Below are positions 54,062-63,946 of a stretch of DNA of 64,000 bases, in pieces. This DNA comes from Arsenophonus sp. aPb. GTDB taxonomy: Bacteria > Pseudomonadota > Gammaproteobacteria > Enterobacterales > Enterobacteriaceae. The stretch is from contig NZ_CP123499.1 in the NCBI RefSeq assembly GCF_029873475.1, positions 2,418,001 through 2,482,000 on the forward strand, given 5' to 3'. A program made the translations under genes and the position numbers. Below the pieces are notes generated by a model that saw only the letters and a list, made by a program, of their open reading frames with translations, was not told the DNA's origin and ran no database searches. Within the stretch, counting starts at the first letter, position 1; each line of letters opens with the position of its first letter.

Positions 54062-55146
54062 AACCGATTTGCGTCCTTGGTAATGGCCAGTTAGGCCGCA
54101 TGTTACGTCAAGCCGGAGAGCCGTTAGGGATTAGCGTCTATCCTATCGGTATCGATGATAAATTAGAGACGATTCCTTATCAACACAGCATCATAACAGC
54201 CGAAATTGAACGCTGGCCAGAAACGCCGCTTACATGTGAATTAGCTCGCCAGCCTAGTTTTATTAATCGCGATATCTTCCCGCAATTGGCCGACCGGTTG
54301 CCACAAAAACAGCTACTAGATTCTTTATCGTTAACGACGGCGCCCTGGCAACTCCTTAGTAATCAAACACAATGGCCACAATTATTTACCGCGTTAGGCG
54401 ATTTTGTTATTGTTAAATGTCGTACTGGTGGTTATGACGGCCGTGGGCAATGGCGTATCACACCTGACAATCTATCAATACTACCCGCTGAAATTTATGG
54501 CCAGGCGATTGTTGAAAAAGCGATTCCCTTTTCAGGTGAAGTTTCACTTGTTGGTGCACGTAATATAAATGGCCAATGTGTCTTTTACCCACTAACATAT
54601 AATCTGCATCAAGAGGGCATGCTACGCGCCAGTATCGCTTTTCCTCAGCCTGATAAAAAATTGCAAACACAGGCAGAACTGATGCTGTCGACCATTATGA
54701 CAACATTAAATTATGTCGGTGTGATGGCAATGGAATGTTTTATTTTAAATGATAAATTACTCATTAACGAATTAGCGCCAAGGGTTCATAATAGTGGTCA
54801 TTGGACGCAAAATGGCGCTTCTATTAGTCAATTTGAACTCCATCTGCGGGCCATTTCAAACCTGCCAATTCCTACCCCTAATATAGATACTACGGCCATC
54901 ATGATTAATTTGATAGGTACAGCATTAAATCCTGCATGGTTGTCACTACCTTTGGTTCATCTACATTGGTATGAAAAAGATGTTCGCCCAGCGCGTAAAG
55001 TAGGCCATCTAAATTTGTGTAGTAATAACTGGCAAGCGATGAATAACTCACTAAAGACAATACAACCCTTACTTCCTAATGAATATCAGGATAGTATTGC
55101 ATGGCTACACACAAAATTAATACATGCCCAACGACATAATGGGTAA
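54058..55146 (+). CDS. purK: 5-(carboxyamino)imidazole ribonucleotide synthase PurK
   Basis: ATP-grasp enzyme that makes N5-CAIR from AIR, bicarbonate and ATP. 362 residues (E. coli 355). VLGNGQLGRMLRQAGEPLG, KCRTGGYDGRGQW, NELAPRVHNSGHWT match. Coupled to purE by the ATGA overlap, same PurR control. Confidence 0.97.
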   Translation: MKPICVLGNGQLGRMLRQAGEPLGISVYPIGIDDKLETIPYQHSIITAEIERWPETPLTCELARQPSFINRDIFPQLADRLPQKQLLDSLSLTTAPWQLLSNQTQWPQLFTALGDFVIVKCRTGGYDGRGQWRITPDNLSILPAEIYGQAIVEKAIPFSGEVSLVGARNINGQCVFYPLTYNLHQEGMLRASIAFPQPDKKLQTQAELMLSTIMTTLNYVGVMAMECFILNDKLLINELAPRVHNSGHWTQNGASISQFELHLRAISNLPIPTPNIDTTAIMINLIGTALNPAWLSLPLVHLHWYEKDVRPARKVGHLNLCSNNWQAMNNSLKTIQPLLPNEYQDSIAWLHTKLIHAQRHNG

Positions 55147-55232
55147 AAATAAAAACAACTACTATGTTGAATAAACCAGTATATTGTTAAGCTGACTGTT
55201 TTCATGCAATAGTTGTCTGCTCTGGAGTTATA

Positions 55233-56492
55233 ATGCCTGCACAACAACAAATGTTTGGTCCTGTTTATCCATGGTATATGTTACTTTTACTGGGATTAAT
55301 TTACTTCTTATCAACAGCAACCACTTTTACTTCGCTGGGTGTCGTACTACCTAGCATGATTAACGAATTCAATTGGAACTGGGCAGAAGCAGGACTTGGA
55401 TTTACAATCTTAGGATTAACCTGTGGTTTATCAAGCTATTTACCAACCTTAATGATCCGCAAGTTGGGTCTTAGAATAACACTATTATTTGGCCTCGCTA
55501 TTTTTACTCTTGGCTTTTATTACCTATATTCTACAACCAGTTTATTTGAGTATTTTTCCGGTACCGCCCTATTAGGTATTGGCTTTACATTTTTAGCAAC
55601 AGTACCTGGTACTTATGTTATTTCTCGATTGTTTGAAAAACAATCGCTCGCTTTTGGCTTTTACTTTACTATTGGTGGCTTAGGCGGCGTGGTCGGCCCT
55701 TGGATCTATTTTTTGGCAACACGTGTCTGGGGTTCATGGCGCATACATTGGGTCATTTCAGCGCTTTGTTTGGCCATTGTTGTCTTTATCACACTATTAA
55801 CTTTACGCGAAGGCCAGCGTGAAATTTCACATGCCAAAGCGATCGCTGACAAGTTGACACAACACTCTTCTGAAACAATCTACAAAACGAAAGAAATATG
55901 GACCGCCAGTGGCGCACTACGCACCTGGCAATTTTATATCATTGCCGCTAGCTATACCGCCTTCCTTTGGTGTGGCATTACCGTTAATAGCTTTGCCGTT
56001 GCCCACATCATAGAACAAGGCTTTAGCGAAACAATAGCCGCAGGTTCTTTAAGTGTAATGGCTTTTATCAATGCCTTCTCTCGCCTGGCTGGCGGGGCGG
56101 TCGGCGAGCAATTAGAACCAAAAAAATTATTAATAAGCAGCCTAATAATTATTATTTGTGGACTTATTGCTCTCAGTATTGCGACAACTTGGCTATGGCT
56201 AATTCTATTTACGCTTGGTGTTGGTATCGGTTATGGCATGACCTTTCTAGCATCAAGCGTTTTACTGGCTAACTATTTTGGCCGAGGTCCATACCTAGAA
56301 CTTTTTTCTGTCATGAATTTACTCTCTACTTGCGCCTGTTTTGCCCCCTTCTTCGGCGGAATAATAAAGGATTATACAGCCAGTTTTACGCCTGCATTTT
56401 TAATTATTGCGCTTCCTGTTTTCGTCATTTTATTATTAACACTATTAATGAAACCGCCAGTACAACGAGTAGCTCAAAATTACAAATTGTAA
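55233..56492 (+). CDS. MFS transporter, unknown substrate
   Basis: 419 residues with about 12 transmembrane helices. LYSTTSLFEYFSG and LLGIGFTFLATVPGTYVISR are typical of MFS; N-terminal MFGPVYPWYMLL and arrangement recall the monocarboxylate/oxalate:formate antiporter branch. The substrate cannot be told. GGAG lies seven bases before the ATG. Follows purK by 86 bases; the gene is not at this place in E. coli. Confidence 0.75.
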   Translation: MPAQQQMFGPVYPWYMLLLLGLIYFLSTATTFTSLGVVLPSMINEFNWNWAEAGLGFTILGLTCGLSSYLPTLMIRKLGLRITLLFGLAIFTLGFYYLYSTTSLFEYFSGTALLGIGFTFLATVPGTYVISRLFEKQSLAFGFYFTIGGLGGVVGPWIYFLATRVWGSWRIHWVISALCLAIVVFITLLTLREGQREISHAKAIADKLTQHSSETIYKTKEIWTASGALRTWQFYIIAASYTAFLWCGITVNSFAVAHIIEQGFSETIAAGSLSVMAFINAFSRLAGGAVGEQLEPKKLLISSLIIIICGLIALSIATTWLWLILFTLGVGIGYGMTFLASSVLLANYFGRGPYLELFSVMNLLSTCACFAPFFGGIIKDYTASFTPAFLIIALPVFVILLLTLLMKPPVQRVAQNYKL

Positions 56493-56590
56493 TTAAAAAC
56501 ATTCTTATTTTACTTATTTAGCGCTTTATCTGTTGGCATTAAGAATCAATACTAATAGCTAGCCTGATAATTTTATTGAGATCGTAAACC

Positions 56591-57358
56591 ATGAAAAAAG
56601 TGATTTTTATTACTGGAACTTCAAGTGGTATTGGATTATGCGCTGCCAAAATTTTGCTAAGCAAAGGTTATCGAATATTAGCCGGTTGTCGGAAAGAAGC
56701 CGATTTAATTGCCATGAAAACACTAGGCTTTGAACCGATTAAAATTGATATGAATAATGCAGAAAGTGTCAAACAAGCCGCTCAACAAGTTATTGAATTA
56801 ACTAATGGCCGATTATATGCCTTATTTAACAATGCTGGTTATGGTGTCTATGGCTCACTTAGTACCATTAGCCGACAACAACTAGAACAGCAGTTTTCCA
56901 CTAATTTTTTTAGTATCCACCAGCTTACCACTTTATTGTTACCGGCTATGCTTCCTCATGGCGAAGGGCGTATTATTCAAACCAGTTCTGTATTAGGAAT
57001 TGTCTCTTCTGCTGGCCGTGGTGCCTATGCGGCAAGTAAACATGCTTTAGAGGCTTGGTCAGATGCCCTACGGCTTGAATTAAAAGGATCAAGGGTACAT
57101 GTTTGTATTATCGAACCTGGGCCAATTAAGACACGTTTTACTGATAACGTCGATCAAACCAACAAAGATAATCCAGTTAAAAATCCGACTATTGCTGTAA
57201 AGCTAGCATTAACGCCAGAACACGTTGTCAAACGACTACTCCATGCACTGGAAAGTTCTAAACCAAAAATTCGCTATCGGGTGACACTACTAACTTACGC
57301 TATTACCTTTATGAAACGTCTTTTACCTGATCGATTGATGGATAGATTTTTAACATAG
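56591..57358 (+). CDS. ybbO: Short-chain dehydrogenase/reductase YbbO
   Basis: 255 residues. NAD(P)-binding TGTSSGIG at 8-15, NNAGYG, catalytic Ser in QTSSVLG and YAASK (Tyr and Lys), ending with a C-terminal basic tail. Matches E. coli YbbO, an NADP-dependent aldehyde reductase of unclear role. Followed by ybbN 82 bases on, as the pair is in E. coli but in the opposite order relative to qmcA. Confidence 0.88.
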   Translation: MKKVIFITGTSSGIGLCAAKILLSKGYRILAGCRKEADLIAMKTLGFEPIKIDMNNAESVKQAAQQVIELTNGRLYALFNNAGYGVYGSLSTISRQQLEQQFSTNFFSIHQLTTLLLPAMLPHGEGRIIQTSSVLGIVSSAGRGAYAASKHALEAWSDALRLELKGSRVHVCIIEPGPIKTRFTDNVDQTNKDNPVKNPTIAVKLALTPEHVVKRLLHALESSKPKIRYRVTLLTYAITFMKRLLPDRLMDRFLT

Positions 57359-57440
57359 CAAATCCCTTTTCCCCCTTGAAATAACCAATTTTGATCTTAT
57401 TTTATAGGGATTACAGAAAACATAATTTAAGAGAACCACC

Positions 57441-58298
57441 ATGCTAGCAACTGCTTATGCCATCGACGTAAATGAATCTAATCTGCAACAAGTCATTGAA
57501 AAATCAATGACACAACCGGTTGTTTTCTATTTTTGGTCATCACAAAGTCCACATTGCCAAGCACTTGGAGCCACCCTGGATAAATTAGCGGCTGAGTACG
57601 CAGGCCAATTCACCCTCGCCAAGGTCAATTGTGATACAGAGCAAATGGTTGCCGCTCAATTCGGATTAAGAGCAATTCCAACCGTTTATTTATTACAACA
57701 AGGCCAACCGATTGATGGTTTTCAAGGACCGCAATCTGAAGAATTTATCCGCGATATGTTAACCCATGTCCTGCCGACGGCAGAAGAATTAAAAACTGCT
57801 CAGGCGATTGAGTTAATGGCCGCTGGAAAAACCGCTGAAGCTTTGCCATTGTTAAAAGAAGCCCATCAACTAGCTCCTAATAATAGTGAAATTAGTTTAA
57901 CCTATGCAGAAGCATTGATTAGCCTCAACCAATTAGATGAAAGCCAGAAAATTTTGAACACCGTTGCTATTCAAGATCAAGATAGCCGTTATCAAGGTTT
58001 ATTAGCCCAAATTGAACTACAAAAAAAAGCCGCGGATACACCGGAAATTCAGCAATTACAAGAGACGTTTGCTCAACAGCCAGAAAACACGGAATTAGCC
58101 GTACAGCTAACACTTAAACTACATGAAGTAAATAGAAATGAAGAAGCATTAGAAATTTTACTAACCTTTCTTAAGAAAGATTTGTCGGCAGGAAACGGTT
58201 CGGTGAAAAAAACGATGATGGATATTTTATCTGCTTTAGGCCCTAGTGATCCTTTAACAAATCGCTACCGTCATCAAATTTACTCACTACTTTATTAA
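57441..58298 (+). CDS. ybbN: Thioredoxin-domain chaperone CnoX (YbbN)
   Basis: 285 residues (E. coli 284). Thioredoxin-like domain to about 110 with SPHC in place of the CxxC active site, as in E. coli, so not a disulfide reductase; then TPR-like repeats (AIELMAAGKTAEALPLL, EISLTYAEALISLNQL). Family member CnoX/YbbN protects substrates under oxidative stress and passes them to GroEL or DnaK. End RHQIYSLLY conserved. Confidence 0.94.
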   Translation: MLATAYAIDVNESNLQQVIEKSMTQPVVFYFWSSQSPHCQALGATLDKLAAEYAGQFTLAKVNCDTEQMVAAQFGLRAIPTVYLLQQGQPIDGFQGPQSEEFIRDMLTHVLPTAEELKTAQAIELMAAGKTAEALPLLKEAHQLAPNNSEISLTYAEALISLNQLDESQKILNTVAIQDQDSRYQGLLAQIELQKKAADTPEIQQLQETFAQQPENTELAVQLTLKLHEVNRNEEALEILLTFLKKDLSAGNGSVKKTMMDILSALGPSDPLTNRYRHQIYSLLY

Positions 58299-58328
58299 CA
58301 TCAACCAGCATCAACCAGGAAAAACGCG

Positions 58329-59270
58329 ATGGACTTATTTTCTTTCAGTGCCATACCTATCATTATTTTTGTCGCTATTGTCATTGTCTTAACTTGTGTC
58401 AAAACCGTGCCACAAGGCTTTCAATGGACGGTTGAACGTTTTGGCCGTTATACCCGTACACTATTACCGGGATTACATTTCATTGTCCCCTTTATGGATA
58501 AAATAGGGCGAAAAATCAATATGATGGAACGCGTTTTCGACATTCCTTCGCAAGAAGTTATTTCTAAAGATAATGCTAATGTCACAATTGATGCGGTCTG
58601 TTTTATTCAAGTTGTCGACCCTGTTCGCGCTGCATACGAAGTAAATAATCTTGAATTATCAGTGATTAATCTCACCATGACCAATATTCGTACGGTATTA
58701 GGGGCCATGGAACTCGATGAAATTTTGTCTCAACGGGATATTATCAATAGTCGTTTATTGCATATTGTTGATGAAGCCACGAATACCTGGGGATTAAAGA
58801 TTACTCGGATAGAAATCCGTGATGTAAGGCCGCCGAAAGAATTAATTAATGCAATGAATGCCCAAATGAAAGCAGAAAGAACCAAGCGCGCCGATATTCT
58901 TGAGGCTGAAGGGGTACGCCAAGCTGCTATCCTAAAGGCTGAAGGTGAAAAACAGTCACAAATTTTAAAAGCTGAAGGTGAACGTCAATCGGCTTTTCTA
59001 CATGCTGAAGCAAGAGAGCGCGCCGCAGAAGCTGAAGCCAAGGCAACCCAAATGGTCTCTAATGCCATTGCCAATGGTGATATGCAGGCAATAAATTATT
59101 TTATCGCTCAAAAATATACCGAAGCGCTAACCAATATTGGTAAGGCGGATAATAGCAAAGTGATTATGATGCCGCTTGAAGCAAGTAATTTAATGGGCGC
59201 CATTGGCGGCATCAGTGAACTATTTCAAGAAAACAAAAAACGCGATAGCCAAAAAAGCAATCAAACATAA
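58329..59270 (+). CDS. qmcA: SPFH-domain inner-membrane protein QmcA
   Basis: 313 residues (E. coli 305). N-terminal membrane segment, SPFH domain (VPQGFQWTVERFGRYTRTL, LPGLHFIVPFMD) and a coiled coil with repeats AEGVRQAAILKAEGEKQ, ILKAEGERQSAFLHAEA. Oligomeric, associates with FtsH-HflKC related quality control. 16 bases before ybbJ; the pair is a conserved operon. Confidence 0.95.
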   Translation: MDLFSFSAIPIIIFVAIVIVLTCVKTVPQGFQWTVERFGRYTRTLLPGLHFIVPFMDKIGRKINMMERVFDIPSQEVISKDNANVTIDAVCFIQVVDPVRAAYEVNNLELSVINLTMTNIRTVLGAMELDEILSQRDIINSRLLHIVDEATNTWGLKITRIEIRDVRPPKELINAMNAQMKAERTKRADILEAEGVRQAAILKAEGEKQSQILKAEGERQSAFLHAEARERAAEAEAKATQMVSNAIANGDMQAINYFIAQKYTEALTNIGKADNSKVIMMPLEASNLMGAIGGISELFQENKKRDSQKSNQT

Positions 59271-59286
59271 ATAGAGGTGTTAAACG

Positions 59287-59769
59287 ATGCTTGAGCAAAT
59301 AATTGCGCAACCAGCCTGGTTTTGGCTCTGTTTAGGTGGATTACTGCTAATTGCTGAACTACTCGGTGCCGGTGGTTATCTACTCTGGTCTGGCGTTGCC
59401 GCCGTTATTATGGCGTTTATGACCTGGCTTATACCCGAAATGAGTTGGGATTGGCAAGGTCTATTATTTGCCATTATGATTATTCTTTCTGTATTGGGTT
59501 GGCGTAAACGGCTTAGTATACGTAATAAAACATTGTCCGATGAACCTAATCAAAAGCAACATCAATTAATTGGCATAAAAGCACGTTTAATTTCAGATAC
59601 TAATAATGGCTATAGCAGAATACGACTGGCTGATGGTAGCTGGCGTGTTTTTTGTTCTGAGCAATTATCAGCTAATACTGAAGTCGAAGTGATCGATGTC
59701 GATGGTATTACACTAAAAGTCAAACCAGTTTGCTCTAATCAACATGATGACCAACCAGATGATCAATAA
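59287..59769 (+). CDS. ybbJ: NfeD-family membrane protein YbbJ
   Basis: 160 residues. Two to three transmembrane helices (WFWLCLGGLLLIAELLGAGGYL, VAAVIMAFMTWLIP) then an OB-fold-like soluble end (SRIRLADGSWRVFCS). NfeD partner of QmcA. Its last 35 bases overlap the convergent cueR gene. Confidence 0.92.
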   Translation: MLEQIIAQPAWFWLCLGGLLLIAELLGAGGYLLWSGVAAVIMAFMTWLIPEMSWDWQGLLFAIMIILSVLGWRKRLSIRNKTLSDEPNQKQHQLIGIKARLISDTNNGYSRIRLADGSWRVFCSEQLSANTEVEVIDVDGITLKVKPVCSNQHDDQPDDQ

Positions 59770-60133
59770 TCGGGCATTTTGCATTGTTATCCCCCGGACA
59801 CGATGCAACCAATGCAAGTAAGCTATTTCGGATCAGATTAAGATCGGTAATGTTTTTTTCAATTTCACTAATTTTATTTAACGTCGCCGTTTTTATATCC
59901 GCACTGTGGCGACGTGGGTTACGGAAAAGTTCAAGTAATTGCCGACACTCTTTCAACGTAAATCCAACCGCTCTAGCCTGCTTTAATAAGGTTAATTCAT
60001 CTAAATGAGCAGGTTGATAATGGCGATAGCCATTTTCACTTCTCGTTGGCGGAGTAATTAATGACTTTTCCTCATAAAAGCGAATTGTTTTGGCACTTAA
60101 TCCCGTTTTCTCTGCCACTTGAGTAATATTCAT
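59735..60133 (-). CDS. cueR: Copper-responsive MerR-type regulator CueR
   Basis: 132 residues from the ATG at 60133 (MNITQVAEKTGLS as in E. coli MNIS...); an ATG just before (60136) is also possible. Helix-turn-helix AKTIRFYEEKSLI TPP, and Cu(I)-binding CPGDNNAKC with the two cysteines at spacing of E. coli Cys112/Cys120. Activates copA on Cu(I). Divergent from copA, convergent with ybbJ, overlapping by 35 bases. Confidence 0.96.
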   Translation of the reverse strand: MNITQVAEKTGLSAKTIRFYEEKSLITPPTRSENGYRHYQPAHLDELTLLKQARAVGFTLKECRQLLELFRNPRRHSADIKTATLNKISEIEKNITDLNLIRNSLLALVASCPGDNNAKCPIIDHLVGHHVD

Positions 60134-60142
60134 CATTTCACC

Positions 60143-60178
60143 TTGACCTTACCCTTACTAGAGGGTTTAACCTTTATC
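60143..60178 (+). promoter_or_regulatory. CueR-controlled copA promoter
   Basis: CTTGACCTTACCCTTACTAG carries a -35 TTGACC and the start of the CueR operator; the palindrome continues as AGGGTTTAACCT. It closely follows the E. coli copA promoter (CTTGACCTTCCCC...GGAAGGTTTAACC), with the lengthened -35/-10 spacer typical of MerR-type promoters. Confidence 0.88.
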
Positions 60179-60263
60179 ATCATTTAGGTTATTTCAGCCA
60201 TAATGTTAGGACGTAATTAGCATTATACCAATTAATTTATTGTATGCATTAGGAGAGTCAATT

Positions 60264-62984
60264 ATGCCTAATTTTACCATTCTAGCGCTACAAGGACTGA
60301 CTTGCTCCAATTGTATTAACAAGCTAACGAAAGCGCTAGAAGCACGGCAAGACATACAACAAGTTGCCGTTACACTTGATTATGCCAAAATTACCGGTTC
60401 TGCATCAGTAGATGACATTATTAAAACCATAGAGCAAGCCGGTTACCAAGGCAAAGTAGCCACAAAGCCCGATATTATACTACAGCTTGCAGGGCTCAAT
60501 TGCCGCAACTGTGTCAATAAAACACAAAAAACACTGGAAAATATCAGCGGTGTTGGCGCCGCAATAGTGACCACTCAAGCAGCCCAAATTTTTGGTAGCG
60601 CCGATCCGGCAACGCTAATTGCTGCAGTTAAGGCTCTTGGCTACCAAGCAACATTGGAAACCAAAATCCCTCCTTCAATTCACCAACAATCAGCTACATC
60701 TTCGCCGGAGATAGCCCATACTGCTAGTAAACAAACTACATTGAATCAGCTTGAGAAACCAAATATTGATAGTGACGCGATACAATTACTCATCAATGGT
60801 ATGAGTTGCGCCAGTTGCGTTAACAAAGTACATAAAGCGCTACTTAGTACGCCAGGCGTACAAAATGCTCAGGTTAATTTAGCCGAACGCAGTGCCTTGA
60901 TCACTGGACAAGCTCAACATCAGGCATTAATTCAAGCGGTACAAAAAGCCGGTTACGATGCCGAAATCATTGACAATGAAATGGAACATCGAGAAAAACA
61001 ACAACAGTTCACCAAGGACTCTATACGCAAATTTCGTTGGCAAGCAGCTTTAGCGCTACTAGTTGGTATTGCCTTGATGATTTGGGGCATGATTGGCAAC
61101 AATATGATGTTAAATGAAAAAAATCAATTGAGCTGGCTGCTTATTGGGCTAGTCACGCTAATTCTCATGATGTTGACTGGTGGCCATTTTTATTACAACG
61201 CTTGGAGAAGTCTAAAAAATGGCAGTGCCACAATGGATACTCTCGTTGCCCTGGGAACAAGCACCGCCTGGCTATATTCAATTAGCGTTAATTTGTGGCC
61301 AGATAAATTTCCTATCCCAGCTCGTCATCTTTACTATGAAGCTAGTCTAATGATTATTGGCTTAATTAATCTTGGACATGCATTAGAACAAGGGGCGCGT
61401 CAACGCTCATCAAACGCCTTAAGACGATTACTTGATCTCACACCACCCACTGCTCTGGTTATTAGTGAAAAGGGTGAAAATAGAGTGCCACTGTCTCAAG
61501 TTGAACAAGGTATGCTATTACGTCTGACTAGCGGTGATCGTATTCCTGTTGACGGTGAGCTGACTTATGGTGAAATTTGGCTAGATGAATCAATGTTAAC
61601 TGGCGAAGCTGTTGCACAATATAAGACCGTAGGTGAAAAAGTACATGCAGGAACGGTGGTACAAGATGGTACAGCATTATTACGCGTCTCGGCAGTCGGT
61701 CAACATACTACCTTAGCGCGTATCATTAAATTAGTACGCCAAGCTCAAAGCAGCAAGCCAGCAATAGGACAATTGGCCGATAAAATTGCCGCTATTTTCG
61801 TCCCTAGTGTGATTATGATAGCCTTAGTTGCCGGGACTATCTGGTATTTCTTTGGTCCATCACCACAAATCAGTTATGCATTAATTGTCACCACTAGTGT
61901 ACTCATAATCGCCTGCCCGTGTGCCCTGGGTCTGGCAACACCAATGTCAATTATTGCTGGTGTCGCACGTGCCGCGGAATACGGTGCTTTAATACGCGAT
62001 GCTGAAGCTTTACAACAAGCTAGCAACCTAGATACCCTGGTTTTCGATAAAACCGGCACATTGACGATAGGTAAACCTGAAGTTATAGAAATTCATACTT
62101 TTAATCAATTTGAGCAATCCCAAGTACTGACCCTTGCTGGCGCACTTGAAAAAGGCGCTAATCATCCATTAGCCAATGCGATTTTAGCGAAGAGTGTTGG
62201 GTTATCACTACCCGCAGTAAATCAGTTTCGTACGTTAGCCGGCGCTGGAGTGAAAGGGGAAATCGACAATAAAACGATTTTGTTAGGCACTCAAGCTTTG
62301 ATGTCACAATATTCGATTAGCAGCCAACAAGTTGATCAATTAATCGCTGAACAGTCCAATAAAAGGATCACACCGGTCTTACTGGCGGTTGATAATCAAT
62401 TAGCGGCTCTATTTTCTATTCGCGATCCGCTACGAGAAACTGCCACTAGCGCGTTACAACAGCTACATAAGCAAAAATATCAATTGATAATGTTAACCGG
62501 CGATAACCCAATCACCGCTAATGCCATTGCCAAAGAATTGGACATCGACCAAGTGATTGCTGGTGTATTGCCTGATCAAAAAGCAGCCGTTATAGCACAA
62601 TTACAAAAAAGTGGTCATAAAGTTGCCATGATTGGGGATGGCATTAATGACGCCCCTGCTTTAGCCCGTGCTGATGTTGGTATTGCGATGGGGAGTGGTA
62701 GCGATATTGCAATTGAAACAGCCGCTATCACTTTAATCAATCATAACTTACTTAGTGTTGCTGATGCTTTGCAAATTGCCCAAGGAACGCTGCGTAATAT
62801 GAAACAAAATCTGTTTGGCGCCTTTATTTACAACGCGTTAAGCATCCCAATCGCAGCTGGTCTATTTTATCCATTTACTGGAACCTTACTAAATCCGGTT
62901 ATTGCTAGTGTCGCTATGGCATTGTCATCAATTACTGTTGTTAGTAATGCAAATCGTTTATTACGATTTAAACCTAAGCAATAA
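60264..62984 (+). CDS. copA: Copper-exporting P-type ATPase CopA with three metal-binding domains
   Basis: 906 residues from the ATG at 60264 (AGGAGAG six bases upstream; the frame extends to 60240 but without a ribosome site). E. coli CopA has 834. Three N-terminal HMA-type domains: GLTCSNC (Cys14, Cys17), GLNCRNC (Cys80, Cys83), GMSCASC (Cys182, Cys185); E. coli has two. Later: membrane Cu site CPC in ACPCALGLATP, DKTGT with phosphorylated Asp, TGDNP and GDGINDAPAL. Pumps Cu(I) from cytoplasm to periplasm. Controlled by CueR. Followed by ybaP. Confidence 0.97.
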   Translation: MPNFTILALQGLTCSNCINKLTKALEARQDIQQVAVTLDYAKITGSASVDDIIKTIEQAGYQGKVATKPDIILQLAGLNCRNCVNKTQKTLENISGVGAAIVTTQAAQIFGSADPATLIAAVKALGYQATLETKIPPSIHQQSATSSPEIAHTASKQTTLNQLEKPNIDSDAIQLLINGMSCASCVNKVHKALLSTPGVQNAQVNLAERSALITGQAQHQALIQAVQKAGYDAEIIDNEMEHREKQQQFTKDSIRKFRWQAALALLVGIALMIWGMIGNNMMLNEKNQLSWLLIGLVTLILMMLTGGHFYYNAWRSLKNGSATMDTLVALGTSTAWLYSISVNLWPDKFPIPARHLYYEASLMIIGLINLGHALEQGARQRSSNALRRLLDLTPPTALVISEKGENRVPLSQVEQGMLLRLTSGDRIPVDGELTYGEIWLDESMLTGEAVAQYKTVGEKVHAGTVVQDGTALLRVSAVGQHTTLARIIKLVRQAQSSKPAIGQLADKIAAIFVPSVIMIALVAGTIWYFFGPSPQISYALIVTTSVLIIACPCALGLATPMSIIAGVARAAEYGALIRDAEALQQASNLDTLVFDKTGTLTIGKPEVIEIHTFNQFEQSQVLTLAGALEKGANHPLANAILAKSVGLSLPAVNQFRTLAGAGVKGEIDNKTILLGTQALMSQYSISSQQVDQLIAEQSNKRITPVLLAVDNQLAALFSIRDPLRETATSALQQLHKQKYQLIMLTGDNPITANAIAKELDIDQVIAGVLPDQKAAVIAQLQKSGHKVAMIGDGINDAPALARADVGIAMGSGSDIAIETAAITLINHNLLSVADALQIAQGTLRNMKQNLFGAFIYNALSIPIAAGLFYPFTGTLLNPVIASVAMALSSITVVSNANRLLRFKPKQ

Positions 62985-63130
62985 ATTATCACTCGCCAGT
63001 TAACAAAATGGTGACTAAAACTCAGTTACCTTTTTTTACAAAAGTATAGAAAGTCTTGTACTGGATGATTAAAAACAGCTAACCTACTAAACTGGCAATG
63101 AGGAATTTTTGCGTTAAGGGGAAGTGAAGA

Positions 63131-63946
63131 ATGATAGCGCCTATATTATCTAGGCTAAAAAAATATTTGATTGCCAATAAGACTAAACATTATCCTTATC
63201 CTGCTTATGATATTAGCTTGGCTGGAAATATTCACCTGCATCTTATTGGTAGTATTCATATGGCCAGCAAAAATATGTTTCCGCTACCTCCAATTCTTAT
63301 AAACAAACTAAATCAATGCGACGCTTTAATCACTGAGGCTGATATTACCGATACAGTGCCTCTCTTGACTAACAATCCTGCAATCCCTTACCCCCCGGTC
63401 AAACAGCGACTTTCGCCCACACTTTATCTAAAATTTAAAGATTATTGCCAAGAAATCAAAATTCACGATGAGCAATTAGATAGACTTGCCGCCTGGCAAA
63501 TTGCTTTGATCTTACAAGCCAATCAAGCTCAATATTTAGGATTACTCCCTCAATACGGGATAGATTATCAACTGCTGCTAGCTGCCCGGCAACAGCAGAA
63601 ACCAATCATTGAACTAGAAGGCGCAGCCTCTCAAATCGAGCTACTCATGAATTTACCTAACAATGGGCAGTCTTTATTGGAAGATACGCTGACATATTGG
63701 CGATCTAATGCCCGTTCGTTACAAATAATGTTAAGTTGGTGGATGAATTTCAAACCTGAGCTTGATTTAAAATTACCAAAAACTTTTCGTGACGACGTTT
63801 ATCAATTATTAATGCGAGAACGTAACTTATTATGGTGTCAAAAGTTAAAGAAATTGCCAGCGGGTCATTATGTTGTGGCCGTTGGCGCCTTACATTTATA
63901 TGGCGATAATAATCTTGCTAGCTTATTTAAACAACAAATCGACTAA
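63131..63946 (+). CDS. ybaP: TraB/GumN-family protein YbaP
   Basis: 271 residues (E. coli 264). Family motifs HLIGSIHMA near the start and VVAVGALHLYGDNNL at the end, the two halves of the predicted metal-binding fold shared with TIKI-type proteases. The start segment is charged rather than a typical signal peptide. Function unknown. Next to copA as in E. coli. Confidence 0.9.
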   Translation: MIAPILSRLKKYLIANKTKHYPYPAYDISLAGNIHLHLIGSIHMASKNMFPLPPILINKLNQCDALITEADITDTVPLLTNNPAIPYPPVKQRLSPTLYLKFKDYCQEIKIHDEQLDRLAAWQIALILQANQAQYLGLLPQYGIDYQLLLAARQQQKPIIELEGAASQIELLMNLPNNGQSLLEDTLTYWRSNARSLQIMLSWWMNFKPELDLKLPKTFRDDVYQLLMRERNLLWCQKLKKLPAGHYVVAVGALHLYGDNNLASLFKQQID

